DNA of 8,935 nt, taken from assembly GCA_037384885.1 (NCBI GenBank), contig JARRNO010000180.1, forward strand, positions 1 to 8,935, read 5' to 3'. Positions within the stretch are counted from its first letter, which is position 1. Every line of letters begins with the position of its first letter. Made by a program: the position numbers and the translations under genes. This document shows positions 6,203 through 8,935 of the stretch, piece after piece. Source of the DNA: JARRNO01 sp037384885. Its GTDB lineage: Bacteria > Acidobacteriota > UBA4820 > DSQY01. The notes beneath the pieces are model-generated. The model was not told the DNA's origin. It was given only the letters and a program-made list of their open reading frames with translations, and ran no database searches.

Positions 6203-7456
6203 CTATTCGTAAATCTTCTCGTCCGGCGCTTCGGCGTTGAGGGCGTCGGTCTCGATATCGCGGCTCGAAGGTCTGGATTTTTCGAATTCGTGGAAGAACT
6301 CATGCTGGATGACCAGGTCCATGATTTCGTTGGTTCCCGTCCAGATCATGATGAGCCGGGTGTCGCGCAGGAGCCGCTCTACCGGGTAGACATCGGTATA
6401 GCCGATGCCCCCGATGACCTGCATGGCGTTGTTCACCACCTGCCAGGCCGATTCGGTGGCGAATTTCTTGGATTCGGAAACCATGCGCCGCACCCGGCCG
6501 GGAGCAACGCCGCTCTCCACGGCCCGGCAGGTTTCGCGGCACAGGGCCCGGGAGGCGTCCAAGAGAATCAGCGAGTCGGCCACCTTGAAGCTGACGGCTT
6601 CGAAACGCCGGATGATCTTTCCAAAGGCCTTGCGCCGCGTGGCGTAGCGGGCCGCCACGTCCAGAGCCGCCCGGCCCATGCCGATGGCGCCGCAGGCGGA
6701 GGTCATCCGCTCGGGGATCATCATCTGGTTAAAGACTTCCGCGCCCTTGCCCACCCCGGCTTCGCCGCCAAGAACATTGGCCGCCGAAACTTTTGTGTTT
6801 CTGAAGACGAGGCGTCCCGTGCCTCCGCCGCGCGTCCCCATGAGACCGTAGACATGTTCCACTTCGACCCCTTCCCCCCGGTCCACGAGGAAGGCGGTCA
6901 TGGCGCGCTTGGGGTCGTCGTCCGGGCCCGTTTTGGCGTACACGAGAAAGAAATCGGCTCCTTCCGAGCCCACGACAAAGCGCTTTTGGCCGTTCAGGAT
7001 GAAATGGTCTCCTTCGCGTACGGCCCGGGTGGCGGCCCCGAAGAAGTCCGAGCCGCCCCGGGGCTCGGTCAAGGCTTCGGCGGGAGCAAGTTCGCCGCGG
7101 AGCATGGGTGAGAGGTAGCGTTCCTTCTGGTCTCGTGTCCCGAAGACCTGGAGGGCTTCGCCCACGATGCTCACCAGTGAATAGAGGCAGGCCAGTGAGG
7201 TGCCCAGAATGCCGATTTCCTCCAGGGCGATCATTTCGTCCGTCCAGGCTAATCCGCGTCCGCCGTATTCGCGTGGAAAGCGAAGGCCGAGCAGATTCCG
7301 CCTTGCGGCTTCTTCCAGGTATTGGCGCGGGAAGCGCACCTTATCGGCGTCCATGTCCAGGATCAGCTGCCGCGGCACCCATTTGACGAAGTCGCGGGAC
7401 TCTTCACGCAGCGACCGTTCTTGTTCTGTCAGCAAGGCTTCCGGATAAGTGGTCAT
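6203..7456 (-). CDS. Acyl-CoA dehydrogenase family flavoprotein
   Basis: This is a cytoplasmic FAD enzyme expected to oxidise an acyl-CoA to its 2,3-enoyl form and pass electrons to electron-transfer flavoprotein. From the ATG at 7456 it has 417 residues, slightly longer than the 380-400 usual for the family. The helical N-terminal domain covers about 5-120. The beta domain has ALTEPRGGSD (128-137), which fits the family signature. The C-terminal helical domain has RKAFGK (275-280), QVIGGIGYTDVYPVERLLRD (346-365) and WTGTNEIM (372-379). The catalytic glutamate of medium- and short-chain enzymes would be at 373 but is threonine. E249 in IPERM lies where isovaleryl-CoA and long-chain dehydrogenases carry theirs. 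I chose 7456 because GGGGGAG lies five bases upstream; the in-frame ATG at 7540 has no ribosome binding site. No pathway neighbours are visible, so the substrate is unknown. Confidence 0.92.
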   Translation of the reverse strand: MTTYPEALLTEQERSLREESRDFVKWVPRQLILDMDADKVRFPRQYLEEAARRNLLGLRFPREYGGRGLAWTDEMIALEEIGILGTSLACLYSLVSIVGEALQVFGTRDQKERYLSPMLRGELAPAEALTEPRGGSDFFGAATRAVREGDHFILNGQKRFVVGSEGADFFLVYAKTGPDDDPKRAMTAFLVDRGEGVEVEHVYGLMGTRGGGTGRLVFRNTKVSAANVLGGEAGVGKGAEVFNQMMIPERMTSACGAIGMGRAALDVAARYATRRKAFGKIIRRFEAVSFKVADSLILLDASRALCRETCRAVESGVAPGRVRRMVSESKKFATESAWQVVNNAMQVIGGIGYTDVYPVERLLRDTRLIMIWTGTNEIMDLVIQHEFFHEFEKSRPSSRDIETDALNAEAPDEKIYE

Positions 7457-7638
7457 CTTGGCTCCCCCGTGAGTAAGGTCGAAGCGCTCCGGCGCAGTCG
7501 CCGGACGCCCAAAACCGTTGTCCCGGTTTATCGTAAGCATAGCATCGCGGGCGCCTCAGGAACAGGTTCGCCGCCGTGCCTGCCATCATGGGCTACAAGT
7601 GACATCCGCCCGGCCCGGCATTATCTTTTGAACAGGGA

Positions 7639-7664
7639 CCCCCGCCCCCAGCGGGCGCCGGGGG
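7639..7664 (+). promoter_or_regulatory. GC-rich hairpin ahead of the small gene
   Basis: CCCCCG (7639-7644) pairs with CGGGGG (7659-7664), and further GC pairs are possible inside. It ends 11 bases before the ribosome binding site at 7676-7683 of the 64-residue gene. It could stabilise the leader, modulate its translation, or be a chance product of high GC. Confidence 0.3.
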
Positions 7665-7688
7665 AGGACCTGCCAAAGGAGGTAAACC

Positions 7689-7883
7689 ATGGAAGTGACC
7701 TTCACTGAGCAGGAACTGGACCTGCTGAAACGCATTCTCGATTCTTCGCTGCGCCAGCTGCGGCAGGAAGTTCACCATACAAGGGATTCTGAATACCGTG
7801 AGCAGCTCAAGCATCGCGAGAACGTGCTCCGGAGCATTCTAGAAAAGGTCGAGGTGGAACAGCCGGTCCAGACCGTATCGTAG
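7689..7883 (+). CDS. Small helical protein of unknown function
   Basis: This is a 64-residue protein that I do not assign to a named family. The start is well supported by AAAGGAGG six bases upstream. The sequence is charged, soluble and almost wholly helical: TEQELDLLKRILDSSLRQLR (6-25), then HHTRDSEYREQLKHREN (29-45), then VLRSILEKV (46-54). There is no signal peptide, membrane segment or cysteine. The spacing of Leu and Ile residues suggests a two-helix hairpin with a TRDSEYREQL turn. Short proteins with this layout (an acidic start, two Leu-rich helices and a central T-x-x-x-Y-R motif) are, to my recollection, common hypothetical proteins in several Gram-negative phyla, but no function is established. 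It is divergent from the acyl-CoA dehydrogenase gene, with 232 bases between, and has no obvious intrinsic terminator. Confidence 0.75.
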   Translation: MEVTFTEQELDLLKRILDSSLRQLRQEVHHTRDSEYREQLKHRENVLRSILEKVEVEQPVQTVS

Positions 7884-7973
7884 TACCGCTCGAAACGATG
7901 CCGGCCTTTTGCGGATGATCAACCGGCCGGGCGGGGCGTGCGCGCGAGCCCTTCAGCGAGATGCGTGCGCCAC

Positions 7974-7995
7974 AACTCTTGGTACGTCAAGAGTT
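7974..7995. promoter_or_regulatory. Perfect 8-6-8 palindrome, candidate regulator site
   Basis: AACTCTTG (7974-7981) and CAAGAGTT (7988-7995) form a perfect inverted repeat around a six-base centre. The centre of the palindrome is about 75 bases before the transcription start predicted from the promoter at 8024-8052, a position typical of an activator site. No T-tract follows, so it is not a convincing terminator of the small gene. Confidence 0.45.
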
Positions 7996-8023
7996 AGATG
8001 TGATGGCCCATGCGGACAGGAAC

Positions 8024-8052
8024 TTGACACCCCCCTCCAAAGTCCCTATCAA
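8024..8052 (+). promoter_or_regulatory. Sigma-70-type promoter for the exported protein gene
   Basis: A perfect TTGACA (8024-8029) is followed after 17 bases by TATCAA (8047-8052), four of six matches to the -10 consensus, with AT-rich sequence around it. Transcription would begin near 8059 and give a leader of about 87 bases. Confidence 0.55.
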
Positions 8053-8083
8053 TTGATTATTATTTGCGCTACGGAGCCGTAAG

Positions 8084-8117
8084 GACCCGCGCTGAACCCG
8101 CAGACTGCGGGAGGGTC
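8084..8117 (+). promoter_or_regulatory. Nested hairpin in the leader of the exported protein gene
   Basis: An inner stem CCCGCA/TGCGGG (8097-8102 and 8106-8111) with a three-base loop sits inside an outer stem GACCC/GGGTC (8084-8088 and 8113-8117). A U-rich stretch, including TATTTGACTCATTTTT, follows before the ribosome binding site. The arrangement could act as an attenuator or stabilise the mRNA. It matches no riboswitch class that I recognise. Confidence 0.4.
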
Positions 8118-8145
8118 TATTTGACTCATTTTTCGGGGGGAGGCC

Positions 8146-8739
8146 ATGCGACGACTATTGGGCGTTTGTGCCTTATTGGCGGCGGCCGGCTTGATCGGCG
8201 TCTCGATGCAGGCGCAGGTCGTGAGGGAGTCCGGCGCCGGATCGGTGGCGGGGGTGCTCCACAAGCTTTCCGACTTTACGATCGAATACACCATCAAGGC
8301 GGACGGGAACCAGTTGCTGATCGCTGATCTGGATGCTGAATTATTCCGAACGACGGGCGGATGCGGAGAGGAACATGCCGAGACAGCGACCACCACGGCC
8401 ACTGAAAGTGAAGAATCTTGCGGCTGCGACGAAACCGATGCCGGTCCCCACGGATTCTACATAGAAATCTACAAGGACGGGCTGATGGTCGGTTCTGCGG
8501 GGCGTCCGACGAGACCCGGATGGGAACGGGACCCTCGAGTGGCGTGTCTGCTCGAGGAGGAAGGTGTCTATGCTATCCGGATCCGCTTCGTCCCCAGGGG
8601 AGAAAATGCGCCCCAGAAAGTCCCGTTTCTCATGAATGTGACACTCAGAGGACTTGCGCCCGGAGGGACGAATCTGATGGATGCGCTCGCGGCCAGCAAG
8701 AACCAGATGGAGGTGAAGCCCGTCAAGACAGCTGAGTAA
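8146..8739 (+). CDS. Exported protein of unknown function with Cys/Thr/acid-rich insert
   Basis: This 197-residue protein starts with a Sec-type signal peptide: MRRLL, hydrophobic to about residue 19, with cleavage probably near 20-23. It is not a lipoprotein, since C8 lies too early. The mature part has beta-rich stretches (FTIEYTIKADGNQLLIADLDAELF at 44-67; GFYIEIYKDGLMVGSAGRP at 103-121; GVYAIRIRFVPRG at 140-152; VPFLMNVTLRG at 159-169). These loosely recall the beta-sandwich of bacterial pre-peptidase C-terminal (PPC-like) domains, but I would not assign a family. Residues 69-99 form a low-complexity insert rich in Thr, Glu and Gly with C73, C92 and C94 (a CGC pair); C134 is the remaining cysteine. 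The ribosome binding site GGAGG lies only two bases from the ATG, unusually close, though the preceding G-run may pair instead. The gene has its own promoter and terminator and is probably monocistronic. Confidence 0.8.
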   Translation: MRRLLGVCALLAAAGLIGVSMQAQVVRESGAGSVAGVLHKLSDFTIEYTIKADGNQLLIADLDAELFRTTGGCGEEHAETATTTATESEESCGCDETDAGPHGFYIEIYKDGLMVGSAGRPTRPGWERDPRVACLLEEEGVYAIRIRFVPRGENAPQKVPFLMNVTLRGLAPGGTNLMDALAASKNQMEVKPVKTAE

Positions 8740-8763
8740 TGGACGCCGTACCGCGTGGAAGAC

Positions 8764-8791
8764 GGGGCCGGAATCTTCCGGCCCCTTTTTT
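8764..8791 (+). terminator. Intrinsic terminator of the exported protein gene
   Basis: A perfect nine-base-pair GC-rich stem (GGGGCCGGA at 8764-8772 and TCCGGCCCC at 8777-8785) with an ATCT loop is followed directly by six T residues. It lies 25 bases after the stop codon. Confidence 0.95.
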
Positions 8792-8837
8792 GCGTCTGCG
8801 CGATCCTGTCTGCCGGCGCCGCGTTGGACAGCCTTTG

Positions 8838-8853
8838 CGGCACGCTTATTGCA
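8838..8853 (+). promoter_or_regulatory. Sigma-54 (-24/-12) promoter for a gene beyond the right edge
   Basis: The sequence CGGCACG-CTTA-TTGCA differs from the RpoN consensus TGGCACG-N4-TTGCA only at the first base. The invariant GG (8839-8840) and GC (8851-8852) are separated by exactly ten bases. Transcription would start near 8864. It follows the terminator at 8764-8791, so it would begin a new unit. No protein for that unit lies in the window. Confidence 0.65.
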
Positions 8854-8867
8854 CCTAGACACGCAGG

Positions 8868-8907
8868 AGCGTTTCCGGGTGCGTTGTGAACGCCCCTGGA
8901 TAACGCT
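8868..8907 (+). promoter_or_regulatory. Long 5'-end hairpin downstream of the sigma-54 promoter
   Basis: AGCGTT (8868-8873) pairs with AACGCT (8902-8907). Inside it, 8874-8885 pairs with 8889-8900 around a GTG loop, with one mismatch and one G-T pair. The total is about 17 pairs in an 18-step stem. It begins within about five bases of the predicted transcription start, so it would cap the 5' end of the message. GGAGGG at 8918-8923, followed by a possible TTG start at 8930, could begin the next gene. Confidence 0.6.
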
Positions 8908-8935
8908 TGACCGGCGCGGAGGGAAAACGTTGCCT

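Noticed and set aside
6116..7111. Plus-strand 331-codon ORF opposite the acyl-CoA dehydrogenase
   Set aside because: It is the complement of a clearly conserved flavoenzyme, is rich in His/Gly/Pro, and starts inside the ankyrin gene without a ribosome binding site.
7900..7930. Possible terminator of the small gene (CCGGCC and GGCCGG)
   Set aside because: The loop is long, the stem is a self-complementary GC motif common in such DNA, and no T-tract follows the second arm.

Overview
The window is GC-rich, tightly packed bacterial DNA with strong GGAGG-type ribosome binding sites. A lipobox-bearing lipoprotein and a second exported protein suggest a Gram-negative cell envelope. The gene style (a GntR regulator with an ABC-2 exporter whose permease carries a propeller-like tail, envelope ankyrin proteins, and a stand-alone acyl-CoA dehydrogenase) would suit Acidobacteriota or a Desulfobacterota-like lineage. 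That placement is inference; no marker gene is present.

Left third (1-3260, all minus strand): a three-gene operon of GntR/YtrA-type repressor, ABC ATPase and ABC-2 permease. Both junctions are ATGA start/stop overlaps. The permease runs off the left edge; after about seven membrane segments it continues into a long domain that looks like a beta-propeller. Upstream of the repressor, a TTGACA/TACAGT promoter has a perfect 8-6-8 palindrome over its -10 box, which is a good candidate autoregulatory operator.

Middle (3648-6147, plus strand): two overlapping ankyrin-repeat reading frames. The first encodes a lipoprotein. The second lacks a signal peptide and a clear ribosome binding site, and it continues the repeats one frame over. 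Removing one base would give a single lipoprotein of 832 residues, so this is probably one gene broken by a frameshift, although a real gene pair cannot be excluded. The second half contains an internal duplication of about 160 residues.

Right third: an acyl-CoA dehydrogenase (minus strand, 6203-7456) converges on the ankyrin genes. Next, on the plus strand, come a 64-residue helical protein and a 197-residue exported protein with a Cys/Thr/acid-rich insert. The latter has its own promoter, an upstream palindrome, a structured leader and a strong intrinsic terminator. At the right edge, a good sigma-54 (-24/-12) promoter is followed by a long hairpin that would form the 5' end of the transcript of a gene lying outside the window.

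I found no CRISPR array, transposase, tRNA, rRNA or recognisable defence system. The features most worth a second look are the split ankyrin gene with its duplicated unit, the permease-propeller fusion, and the sigma-54 promoter with its hairpin.
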